Positions 46,090 to 53,843 of a stretch of 64,000 nt of DNA are shown here, piece by piece. A program made the translations under genes and the position numbers. Below the pieces are notes generated by a model. The model was not told the origin of the DNA. It did no database searches and worked only from the letters and a program-made list of their open reading frames with translations. Source of the DNA: an uncultured Gemmatimonadota bacterium (lineage in GTDB: Bacteria; Gemmatimonadota; Gemmatimonadetes; Gemmatimonadales; Gemmatimonadaceae); assembly GCA_902825965.1 (NCBI GenBank), contig CADEDA010000013.1, forward strand, positions 1-64,000. Direction: 5' to 3'. Positions within the stretch are counted from its first letter, which is position 1. The number at the start of each line of letters is the position of its first letter.

Positions 46090-46866
46090 TCAGCCGTCGC
46101 GCTCGTCCCCGTCACGGTCGTCGTCCTTGAACACCTTCACCGAGTTCTGGATGTTGTTCTCGACCGCACTCTTGTTCGCGCCGCCGCTGCCTGCGCTCGC
46201 CGGATTGATGAGGGCGCCCGTGAGCCCCTGGCGGAACCACACCGCGAGATCGATGCGCACCGTGAGGTCGGCCTGGCCCGTCTCGCCGACCTCCAGCGCC
46301 GGCTGCAGCGCCTCCTCGGCGTGGAAGTTGACGTCCGAGACGAAGGTGAACGGCGTGCCGTTATAGAAGCCCGTGACGCGGATGCTCTCCCCGTCGGGCC
46401 AGCTGGGATTCGCGGCGAGGAAGGCGAGGTCACCCGGATCGTCGCTGACCTTGTGCACCTTCATGCGCAGCGACGAGTAGGTGCCGGCCGGCACCTCGAC
46501 CGAGATGGCCTGCGATACACCGGAGGCGAGCGGCAACGTCACGAGCCGGGCGTTGGTGCTGAAGTATTCGCAGTCGTCGCTCGACGCCGAGGAATCGCAG
46601 TTCACCACGCCCGCGCGGCGCAGTTCGATCTCGCGCGCCACCACCTCGGCGCGCGTGATGATCAGCGTGTTGGTGCCGTCGGAGACCACCAGCGAGTCGC
46701 CGACCGCGTTGGGCGTCGGCGCCGCGCGGAAGCCTGCGGCGACACCGGCCGGGCGCGTGCCCGCGAACGAGAGACTGACGTTGCGCGCGCCGGGCGCGGT
46801 GGAGCTGTCGCAGGCCGCCGTCGTGGCGATGGCGAAGACAGCGATGAATGTCCGCGTGTTGAACAT
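46090..46866 (-). CDS. Lipoprotein, DUF4382-like
   Basis: A 258-residue lipoprotein: signal peptide, lipobox-like TTAACDSS, then a beta-rich domain containing VEVPAGTYSSLRMKV and a long stretch of alternating hydrophobics. The pattern of a GTY-S-LRM strand resembles DUF4382 surface lipoproteins; this is a tentative match. The ATG at 46866 has an AGGAGG with 6-nt spacing, which decides the start over a TTG at 46872. The tail is Asp/Arg-rich (FKDDDRDGDERDG). Confidence 0.7.
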   Translation of the reverse strand: MFNTRTFIAVFAIATTAACDSSTAPGARNVSLSFAGTRPAGVAAGFRAAPTPNAVGDSLVVSDGTNTLIITRAEVVAREIELRRAGVVNCDSSASSDDCEYFSTNARLVTLPLASGVSQAISVEVPAGTYSSLRMKVHKVSDDPGDLAFLAANPSWPDGESIRVTGFYNGTPFTFVSDVNFHAEEALQPALEVGETGQADLTVRIDLAVWFRQGLTGALINPASAGSGGANKSAVENNIQNSVKVFKDDDRDGDERDG

Positions 46867-46920
46867 GAACAACCTCCTGATGTGCGTCGCCGAACCCTTG
46901 CGGCGACGTGAGTGGAATGC

Positions 46921-46942
46921 CTTGCTTGGGTCTTGCTTGGGT
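46921..46942. repeat. Two tandem copies of an 11-bp unit upstream of the lipoprotein
   Basis: CTTGCTTGGGT occurs twice in a row in the 295-bp gap between the lipoprotein and the divergent CocE-type hydrolase, with a partial third unit. No function is evident. Confidence 0.8.
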
Positions 46943-47084
46943 CCCGCTTGCCTTCGCTAAGTGCAAGGGGCGCTCCGGGGTTGGAGGTGGTGCCACAACA
47001 CCGGCTAACTCATTCTTCTGATTGATCTTGCAGCGTCGTTCACACCATCTGATGGCTCCGCGAACTGCATCGCGTCGGTAGTGG

Positions 47085-47105
47085 GCTATAACGATTCGTT
47101 ATAGC
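47085..47105. promoter_or_regulatory. 21-bp perfect palindrome, candidate operator
   Basis: Arms GCTATAACGA and TCGTTATAGC are perfect reverse complements around a single central T. The site is AT-rich against a GC-rich background and lies 57 bp upstream of the CocE-type hydrolase start, where a dimeric repressor such as a TetR, GntR or PadR protein might bind. The regulator is not identified. Confidence 0.6.
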
Positions 47106-47161
47106 AGGTCCGCGTCGGCGGCCGACCGAAACCCACCCCGGTCCGCACGCGTAGCCGGGGC

Positions 47162-49384
47162 ATGCATCTCAAGCTCTCACCCAATCGCATGGCGCGGCTC
47201 CTGATCGTCGCCCTCGCCTGCCCCGCGGCGGTTCAGTCGCAGGAGCTGCGGTTCCCCACGGCCGCCGACGCGGCGACGCTACGCGCCACGATGCCCGCGC
47301 TCGCCCGCAGCGCCTTGGCTCGCTACCGCGGTCCCGACCGCGGTCCCGACCGCGACACGCAGCTCAACACGACGTTCCGCCTCCAGATGGTCGCCGGCGA
47401 ACACGCGGCCGCGTTGGCCACGCTCGCCGAGTTGCGCACGTTGCGCGCCGAGCGCGACCCGCGCTTCGCACGCAGCGAGTACACGCAGTACGAGACCTTC
47501 GCCCGCGCCTCACTCCGCCAGCCGGCCACCGATTCGGCGGCATTCGGCGCCGCGCTGCGCGAGGTGTACCTCGCGCTTGAAGACGCGATGGACGACGCCC
47601 CGGCCCTTCGGGCGGCGCAGTCGGTGGTCGGATTCGACCTCGAGTCCTCGTCGGCGCAGCTGGCACGTGCCATCGCTGCGACGCGCGACACCGCGCGACA
47701 GACCGTCGACGAGGCCGTGCGCCTCGCCCGCATGTACCACACCGACCTCGTCTACCGCGCACTGATCCCGGCCCTGCCGGCGGCCCTGCGCGAGGCGGAA
47801 TCCCGGCGCTTCGCGATCACCGAGTCAGCACGCGTCCCGCTCCGCGACGGCAACGTGCTCAGTGCGGTGGTCGTCCGGCCGCGTCGACTCACCGGCCGGC
47901 TGCCGACCGTGCTCGAGTTCACCATCTACGCCAACAGCGTCAACCGATGGACGGCGCTCGAGGCCGCGTCTCAGGGGTTCGTGGGTGTGGTGGCGACCAC
48001 GCGCGGCAAACGGGAGAGCGCGGGGCCCATCCTCCCGTTCGAGCCCGATGCGGCCGATGCCTACGATCTCCTCGACTGGATCGCCAAGCAGCCGTGGAGC
48101 GACGGCGCCGTGGGGATGTTCGGCGGCAGCTACTCCGGCTTCACGCAGTGGGCGGCGGCGAAGACCCGGCATCCGGCACTGCGCACCATCGTACCGACTG
48201 CGGCCGTGGTCCCCGGCATCGACTTCCCGCGCGAGAACGGGATCGGCCTCTCGTTCCAGTACGCCTGGTCGCGCTACGTCGGCACCAACACCCTGCTCGA
48301 CGAGGCCGGCTACGCCGATGCCGCACGCTGGGCACGCATCGACAGCACCTACTTCGCGCGCGGGATCGCCTACCGCGATCTCGATCTCATCGAGGGCACA
48401 CCGAACCCGCTCTGGCGTCGCTGGCTCTCGCATCCCACGTACGATGCGTATTGGCAGGCGATGATCCCCACGGCCGCGGAGTTCGCGCAGATCGACATCC
48501 CCGTCCTCAGCATCACCGGTTACTTCGACGGGGCGCAGCTCGGAGCGCTGCACTACCACCGTGCGCACCTGGCCAACCGCCCGGGCGCCGAGCACACACT
48601 GTTGATCGGCCCCTGGGATCACTTCGGCGCGCAGCGTCGGCCGAGTGCCGTGCTGCAGGGGCTGCGGATCGACCCGGTGGCGAACGTGGATGTGATCGGC
48701 GTGGTCTACGAGTGGATGGCGCATGTGCTGCGCGGCGCACCGCGGCCCGTACTGCTCGCGGACCGGGTCAACTTCCAGGTGCACGGCACCGACACCTGGA
48801 AGCACGTGCCGACGCTCTCGACGATGAGCAGCGACACGCTCACGATCGCGCTGTCCGGCGAGCTCGTGGTCGACTTGGCCGACCGCACACTGGAGAGCAG
48901 CACGTTCATCTCGCCAGGGCCGGATTCGACACTGGACCGGACGCATGCACTGGTGTTCGAGGGCGAGCCGCTCGCCGCGCCGGTGACGGTCAGCGGCGCG
49001 ATCGCCGGCCAGCTGGCGATTCAGGCCACCGTGCGTGACGTCGATCTCGCCGTGGAGCTGTACGAGCGAGACGCAGCGGGCCAATACTGGCAGCTGTCGT
49101 ACGCACTTTTCCGGGCCAGTCTCGCGCGCGATCCGTCGCGGCGGGAGTTGCTGGTGCCGGGCGCAACCACGCTGCTCCCGATCAATGGGTCGCGAGTGAC
49201 GAGCCGGGTGCTGCCCGCGGGGAGTCGGGTGGTCGCGGTGGTGCGGGTGAACAAGAACAGGGATAGTGAGGTGAACTACGGGGGCGGGAGGGACGTGAGC
49301 TACGAAACGCTCGCGGACGCACGCGGAAAAGTCAGACTTCGAGTCCTGAACACGAGCCAGCTGCGCGTACCGACGCTGCGCTGA
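47162..49384 (+). CDS. Secreted CocE/NonD-type (X-Pro dipeptidyl-peptidase) hydrolase
   Basis: A 740-residue exported serine hydrolase. A signal peptide (to about residue 27) precedes a helical domain of about 190 residues, then the S15/CocE alpha/beta-hydrolase core. The nucleophile elbow is GGSYSG near residue 322; the acid is probably in ITGYFDGAQ; the His is in LLIGPWDHFG near 485. The C-terminal jelly-roll domain follows (from about 560). Relatives hydrolyse Xaa-Pro peptides, cocaine esters or acylated substrates. A palindromic candidate operator lies 57 bp upstream. Confidence 0.85.
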   Translation: MHLKLSPNRMARLLIVALACPAAVQSQELRFPTAADAATLRATMPALARSALARYRGPDRGPDRDTQLNTTFRLQMVAGEHAAALATLAELRTLRAERDPRFARSEYTQYETFARASLRQPATDSAAFGAALREVYLALEDAMDDAPALRAAQSVVGFDLESSSAQLARAIAATRDTARQTVDEAVRLARMYHTDLVYRALIPALPAALREAESRRFAITESARVPLRDGNVLSAVVVRPRRLTGRLPTVLEFTIYANSVNRWTALEAASQGFVGVVATTRGKRESAGPILPFEPDAADAYDLLDWIAKQPWSDGAVGMFGGSYSGFTQWAAAKTRHPALRTIVPTAAVVPGIDFPRENGIGLSFQYAWSRYVGTNTLLDEAGYADAARWARIDSTYFARGIAYRDLDLIEGTPNPLWRRWLSHPTYDAYWQAMIPTAAEFAQIDIPVLSITGYFDGAQLGALHYHRAHLANRPGAEHTLLIGPWDHFGAQRRPSAVLQGLRIDPVANVDVIGVVYEWMAHVLRGAPRPVLLADRVNFQVHGTDTWKHVPTLSTMSSDTLTIALSGELVVDLADRTLESSTFISPGPDSTLDRTHALVFEGEPLAAPVTVSGAIAGQLAIQATVRDVDLAVELYERDAAGQYWQLSYALFRASLARDPSRRELLVPGATTLLPINGSRVTSRVLPAGSRVVAVVRVNKNRDSEVNYGGGRDVSYETLADARGKVRLRVLNTSQLRVPTLR

Positions 49385-49406
49385 CCACAGAGGATCCACC
49401 ACCGCG

Positions 49407-50195
49407 CTACCCGCGCTCCACTCCCACCAAGCGCGTGATCGCCCGCATCCCCTCATCCCCCACATCCAGCGACCACTCGTTCACGTACAGCTGGATGTGC
49501 TGCCGGCACACCTCCTCGCTCATCTCCTGCGCGTTCGCCCGCACATAGGCCGCACTCGCCGCCGGGTGCGTGAACGCGTACGCCACTGACTCGCGGATCC
49601 CCCGCTCCATCGCGCGCATCGTCGTGGCATCCAGGTCGGCGCGCGCACAGATGCCCGCCAGCGGCACCGGCAGTGCGGTCTCGCCCTCCCACCACTCCCC
49701 GAGGTCCTGCGCCTTGTGCAGGCCGTGCTCACGGTACGTGAACCGACTCTCGTGGATGATCAGCCCCGCCTCCACCTCGCCCTGCTCCACCGCGCGTAGG
49801 ATCCGGTCGTAGCGCATCTCCACCGGCTCGGCGATCTCCGGCGCGGCCAGGCGCAGCAGTCGATACGCGGTCGTCTCCTTCCCCGGGATCGCCACGCGCC
49901 CACGCACGGCCTCGGCCAGGGTCATCGGCCTGCGCGTGACCACCAGCGGCCCCACGCCGTGCCCCAGCGCCGCTCCGCTGCGCAGCATGGTGTAGCGCGC
50001 ACCCACGCCGGCGAACGCGCCCACGCTCAGCTTGGTGAAATCGAACTCGCCCTCGTGCGCGCGGCGGTTGAGCTCCTCGATGTCCAGCAGCACCGGCCGC
50101 ACCGCGAACGGCAGTGCCACCAGGCCGTGCGTCAGTGCATGGAACGCGAAGGTGTCGTTCGGGCAGGGCGAGTAGCCGAAGGTCAGCGTACGCAC
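49407..50195 (-). CDS. mqnD: 1,4-dihydroxy-6-naphthoate synthase (futalosine menaquinone pathway)
   Basis: A 262-residue enzyme with the periplasmic-binding-protein-like fold of MqnD. The opening FGYSPCPNDTFAFHAL is characteristic, followed by DFTKLSVGAFAGV and GPLVVTRRP. MqnD converts cyclic dehypoxanthine futalosine to 1,4-dihydroxy-6-naphthoate, a late step of menaquinone synthesis. The GTG at 50195 lies inside mqnB, giving a 13-bp overlap. This is the intact copy; a decayed duplicate lies at 43672-44206. It ends 22 bp from the convergent CocE-type gene. Confidence 0.92.
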   Translation of the reverse strand: MRTLTFGYSPCPNDTFAFHALTHGLVALPFAVRPVLLDIEELNRRAHEGEFDFTKLSVGAFAGVGARYTMLRSGAALGHGVGPLVVTRRPMTLAEAVRGRVAIPGKETTAYRLLRLAAPEIAEPVEMRYDRILRAVEQGEVEAGLIIHESRFTYREHGLHKAQDLGEWWEGETALPVPLAGICARADLDATTMRAMERGIRESVAYAFTHPAASAAYVRANAQEMSEEVCRQHIQLYVNEWSLDVGDEGMRAITRLVGVERG

Positions 50196-50207
50196 GCGGC
50201 GATCTCC
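49931..50207. repeat. 277-bp tract identical to 43942-44218 (copy 2)
   Basis: Second member of the direct-repeat pair, covering the first 265 bp of the intact mqnD and its overlap with the end of mqnB. Identity is perfect over the whole tract by eye. Confidence 0.95.
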
Positions 50208-50779
50208 ACGAGCACCCGTGGCGTCACACCGGTGATCGCGGCGAATGCCGCGTCGAAGTGCCAGCGCGCACGGTCGGACTCTTCCACGTCGTTGGAGATC
50301 GCCCGCAGCTCGACCGCCGGCACGCCGGCGAGCTGCGCTGCGCGCAGCACGGCGAACCCCTCCATCGCCTCCACGTCGCAGCCCAGCGCGCCCCCGACGC
50401 CGCCGGCCACGCCGCCTCCCACCTGCGCCGAGGTCGCGATCGGCAGCACCGGGGCGGCGGGCAACGCGCGGCGTGCCGCCGCCAGCAGCTCCGCATCGGG
50501 GTGGACCTCCGTCGCTGCCAGGTCACTCAAGAGACGCAAGTCCCCGTACCGCGCCACCGATCCGATCACAAGGCTTCCTGGCGCGAGGCCAGCCGCCCGA
50601 CGCGCACCAGCGATGCCCACGTGGAGCACGGCCTTCGGTCGGTGATGGACGATCGCGGCCGCCGTCCGCGCCGCCGCTTCCACAGGTCCCACGCCACATA
50701 GCAACGTGGCGCAGGGGAGGTCGGCGGCGAGCTCCCGTGCCGTGGCGGCGACGACGAGGATGGGGAGACCGTCTGGCAT
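50183..50779 (-). CDS. mqnB: Futalosine hydrolase
   Basis: A 198-residue nucleosidase of the PNP/UDP phosphorylase fold. Motifs include LLCGVGPVEAA, VLHVGIAGARR, LGCDVEAMEGFAVLRAAQLAGVP and ELRAISNDVEESDR, matching the purine-binding and catalytic region of MqnB. It removes hypoxanthine from futalosine in menaquinone synthesis. The ATG at 50779 was chosen; the in-frame extension to 51205 runs through a tandem repeat. It overlaps mqnD by 13 bp. Confidence 0.9.
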   Translation of the reverse strand: MPDGLPILVVAATARELAADLPCATLLCGVGPVEAAARTAAAIVHHRPKAVLHVGIAGARRAAGLAPGSLVIGSVARYGDLRLLSDLAATEVHPDAELLAAARRALPAAPVLPIATSAQVGGGVAGGVGGALGCDVEAMEGFAVLRAAQLAGVPAVELRAISNDVEESDRARWHFDAAFAAITGVTPRVLVEIAACVR

Positions 50780-50798
50780 CGCTGGGAATCTAACCGTG

Positions 50799-50858
50799 AC
50801 GTGCCCGCTGACGTGCCCAGTGTCGTGTCCTGAGAAGTGCCCGGGGACGTGCCTCGTG
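50799..50858. repeat. Five degenerate 12-bp tandem units upstream of mqnB
   Basis: Units related to ACGTGCCCGCTG repeat five times in the gap between mqnB and the divergent lipoprotein gene. Each unit contains ACGTG or a variant. It could be a regulatory array or slippage product; the mqnB promoter must lie nearby. Confidence 0.7.
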
Positions 50859-50924
50859 ACGCCACGCGGTACCAGCAGGTATCGACACGGTAGACGCCTG
50901 AACCCATGCGAGGTCGAGGTCCCG

Positions 50925-51524
50925 ATGCGTGCACCGGTCGTAATGTTCTGTGCGGCGCTCGCCGCCTGCAGCGGTGAGGCCGTCGTCGAACCGCCGCCAC
51001 AGTTGCACCCGCCGGTGAATCTGCAGTGGGCGGATGTCGGGCAGCCCTGCAGCCCCGGTGCCCCGGCCGTTCCGCTGGGCGATGCCGCTCGCGACTCGCT
51101 GCCCACGATTCCGGGCTTTGCCACGAGCGACGACCGCATGGCTGACATCGCGCGCCGCGTCCCCGGTGGGTGGGGTGGCAACGCCCGCCTCGACGGCGTG
51201 TTCACGGTCTATCTGGTCGATACCACGGCGCGTGCCGCCGCCAGCACCGCACTCGCGGCCGAAGGGTATTCGGTCCCACCGACTGCGGTCGTGCGGCGAG
51301 GGCGCTGGGACTTCGCACAACTGCACGACTGGTATCGCCACCTGCTCGTCGGCATCGACGGCACGGGCATCACGATGTCGGACATCCAGGAGGCAGAGAA
51401 CCGCATCCACCTCTTCGTCCGGAACGAGTCGGCGCGAGCCGTGCTGGCGGCCCACCTCCGGAGCCGTGGCGCGGTCTGCAACCTGGTGGCGATCGGCGTG
51501 TCGGCTCCGGTGATCGCGAGATAG
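50925..51524 (+). CDS. Small lipoprotein of unknown function
   Basis: A 199-residue lipoprotein. The ATG at 50925 gives a short signal peptide with lipobox LAACSG. The mature part has a Pro-rich start and then a mixed fold (FTVYLVDTTARAAASTALAAE, FAQLHDWYRHLLVGIDG, GITMSDIQEAENRIHLFVRN), with two Cys. No family is recognised. It is divergent from mqnB. Confidence 0.65.
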   Translation: MRAPVVMFCAALAACSGEAVVEPPPQLHPPVNLQWADVGQPCSPGAPAVPLGDAARDSLPTIPGFATSDDRMADIARRVPGGWGGNARLDGVFTVYLVDTTARAAASTALAAEGYSVPPTAVVRRGRWDFAQLHDWYRHLLVGIDGTGITMSDIQEAENRIHLFVRNESARAVLAAHLRSRGAVCNLVAIGVSAPVIAR

Positions 51525-51550
51525 CGCGGTCGCCGCGGCATGGGCCCCGC

Positions 51551-52519
51551 TCAGGGCTCGTACCCGCTCTCCGCCACGAAGCGCTCCGCCTCCTCGCGGC
51601 CGCGGAGGTCGAGCATCCGTCGCATCGCGTCGGGTGTCCCGCCCTGGCGGGCGAACCAGGCGCGCGCGATCCGGTAGCCCATCACGTATCCCAGGTCCGC
51701 CGGCCGATCGCCGGCGTTGGATCCGTTGTAGAGCCAGCCCGACACATCAGTGCCGAGCATCACCGCACGGAACTCCTGCCACAACGCGCGCTCGCGCGAC
51801 TCGGCCCAGGCCTGCGCACCGGCGTTGATGTTCTTGCCGCTCACGCGCTCACCCACGAAGTCCGCGATCCCCTCTCGGAGTGCGCGTTCGAGCAGTGTCG
51901 CCCCCGCGCCGCGCTGCTGGTAATGCACCAGTTCGTGTGCGACGATGGCCGTCACATCCTCCACCGGACGCAGCACCGCGCGGTGCCAGGCATTGAGTGG
52001 TGGCCCGAGCAGGCTGTCCGCCGTGCGGCCGTACATCTCGGCGCCGATGAGCAGGCCCGACGCCGAGGTCGTACCACCGGTGCTCAATCGCCCCACGACG
52101 AAGTACACATCGGGGAACACCGCGTCCGGCACCTCGGCGTGAAGGCGCCGCAGCACCGTGCGGAGTGCGGGCTCCATCGATGCGATGCGGGCCATGCTCT
52201 CGCGCGTCGAGGCATAGTAGGGCGCGGCGAGGTCCACCGTGCGCGCGAAGCCCGCACGGTCGCTCAGCCGCAGCCGACCGAAGTCCGCGAGGCCGCGGCT
52301 GCCACGAGCGAAGTACAGGGAGTCGAGGGCGTGTGCGGCGCCCAAGGTCCCACGCTGATCGAACGCCTCCCAGAACCGAGGGATGTCCTCCGTGATGAAG
52401 CGGGCGCGTTCGGGGTCGCGGTTCTGCGCGGCGAGTGTTGCGACGGGGATCGGCAACGCCGTGAGCGGCGCCGCGGCGAGCAGCAGCGCGAGGGTGAGTG
52501 GGCGGCGGCGGTTCGGCAT
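51551..52519 (-). CDS. Secreted zinc-protease-like protein with HExxH motif
   Basis: A 322-residue exported protein. The start at 52519 gives a signal peptide ending LAAQ. The motif IVAHELVHYQQRG near residue 190 is an HExxH zinc-binding helix, followed by EGIADFVGERVSG, a likely third-ligand Glu. This arrangement resembles DUF2268-type predicted Zn-dependent proteases. The substrate is unknown. It is 72 bp downstream of the alpha/beta-hydrolase gene on the same strand. Confidence 0.75.
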   Translation of the reverse strand: MPNRRRPLTLALLLAAAPLTALPIPVATLAAQNRDPERARFITEDIPRFWEAFDQRGTLGAAHALDSLYFARGSRGLADFGRLRLSDRAGFARTVDLAAPYYASTRESMARIASMEPALRTVLRRLHAEVPDAVFPDVYFVVGRLSTGGTTSASGLLIGAEMYGRTADSLLGPPLNAWHRAVLRPVEDVTAIVAHELVHYQQRGAGATLLERALREGIADFVGERVSGKNINAGAQAWAESRERALWQEFRAVMLGTDVSGWLYNGSNAGDRPADLGYVMGYRIARAWFARQGGTPDAMRRMLDLRGREEAERFVAESGYEP

Positions 52520-52591
52520 CACCCACTCAGACAGACAGCCAGCGGGCAAGGGTTTGCGCCAGGCGGTCCCGCCCTATGCGCTCGCGCCACC

Positions 52592-53638
52592 CTACCGCGA
52601 CAGCAGCTGCGTCCCCAGCCACCGGGCCAACTCGCCCTGCTCGACGATCGACCACGAATGCGGATGGCGCAGTCCGTTCGCACGGTAGCCCCGGCCGGTG
52701 GTCACGACGAGCTCGGCGCGGGTGTTGCCGAGCAGCTTCAGGTGCCGGATGAGCGACGCGGCATCGCTCGCGTTCATGCCGTAGTAGTCGAGGCCGCGTT
52801 GCTCCATCCACCACTGGATGTCGGGCTCCGTGTACGCCCGGACCGCCACGCCGGCGAGCGACCGCGCGTTGCCACCGCCGCGGGCCTTGGCGGCGAGCGG
52901 GGACGATTCCAGGTATCGGCTCGCAGCGGGACTCGGTTGCGCGCCGAGCCGCGCCTCCAATGCCGCCAGGATGCGCTGGGCCTCCTCGACATTGGCGCCG
53001 GGTGGCCGATGCTCGACCACCATGCTCGCGTTCTCCCACAGGCGGAACCAGTCCAGCGGGGCGTCGACCGCGAACACCGCGCGCACCGCATGCGGCATCG
53101 TGCAGCGTCCGGCAGCACAGCGCTCGGCGAACAACACGGCGTCGGTGCCACCGGCCGAGAAGCCGCCGATCGCGAGGGGAAGCGCGTCGGCACTCAGCTT
53201 GCCGACCGTCTCGCGGACCGTGGCCTCGAGTTGCTGCAGGTGTGTGTCGTCGCCGAAGAGGACACCTGCGGGTGGGGCGACGAGCACCAGTGCGATGCCG
53301 CGCGCGGCGAGCGAATCCGCGAGGACCGAGCGATGCGCAGCCGTGCCGCCCGCCTCACTGAACTCGCTGAAGGCGCCACCGAACCCGGGCATGAGCACCA
53401 GCACGGCCCGCGGCGCGGGGACGCGGTTGGCGATCTCGTAGCTCCATCCACTGGCGGCCCGCGCGGCGGGCGGCGCGCCTTGGGCGGGGAGAGCGGCGGC
53501 GAGGACCACGACACTCGCACCCAGTGCCCAGCGCGCGACCGCGCGGAAGAGAAGTGGCCCCGGTTCCTCGGACAGCAGGCTCTGGACACAGGCGGGCTCC
53601 CTCAGCAAACTATCGCTCACTTCCATAGGAGCCCTCAT
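52592..53638 (-). CDS. Secreted alpha/beta-hydrolase-fold protein
   Basis: Up to 348 residues. An N-terminal segment with a hydrophobic export signal around residues 33-53 precedes an alpha/beta-hydrolase core: LVLMPGFGGAFSEF (oxyanion region), AIGGFSAGGTDAVLF with nucleophile Ser near residue 165, and a C-terminal His in GLRHPHSWSIVEQGE. The start is uncertain (53638 or 53626, or later) because the signal sequence lies unusually deep. Substrate unknown. Part of the sparse upstream region is IS-derived. Confidence 0.75.
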   Translation of the reverse strand: MRAPMEVSDSLLREPACVQSLLSEEPGPLLFRAVARWALGASVVVLAAALPAQGAPPAARAASGWSYEIANRVPAPRAVLVLMPGFGGAFSEFSEAGGTAAHRSVLADSLAARGIALVLVAPPAGVLFGDDTHLQQLEATVRETVGKLSADALPLAIGGFSAGGTDAVLFAERCAAGRCTMPHAVRAVFAVDAPLDWFRLWENASMVVEHRPPGANVEEAQRILAALEARLGAQPSPAASRYLESSPLAAKARGGGNARSLAGVAVRAYTEPDIQWWMEQRGLDYYGMNASDAASLIRHLKLLGNTRAELVVTTGRGYRANGLRHPHSWSIVEQGELARWLGTQLLSR

Positions 53639-53713
53639 GCGCCGTCGTCCCCGTCGAAATCACTCCCCTGCCTTCAACGCCCAGAGCGCGTCTCATAACT
53701 TCGTGCGACAAGA

Positions 53714-53764
53714 CTAACACACGAGGTTACGGCCGACATGCAGGAAGCCGAAGTGATTCGGCCC
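53714..53764 (-). mobile_element. Short 3' remnant of an IS5-type transposase
   Basis: On the minus strand this codes HFGFLHVGRNLVC then TAG. It aligns base for base, about 70 percent over 47 bp, with the end of the larger IS remnant at 56465-57290, which codes DLGFLHVDSELVC. It therefore looks like a relic of a related element; the rest of the copy is not recognisable. Confidence 0.5.
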
Positions 53765-53843
53765 AGAAGTCGCTGATCCTCTTCATGCGGAAGAGTTCCT
53801 AAAAGGTATCGCTTCTGTTCAATGGTGCGGACTTCACGCAGAG

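Noticed and set aside
50183-51205. 340-codon extension of futalosine hydrolase
   Set aside because: The extra N-terminus is repeat-derived and overlaps the divergent lipoprotein; the intact family starts at 50779.
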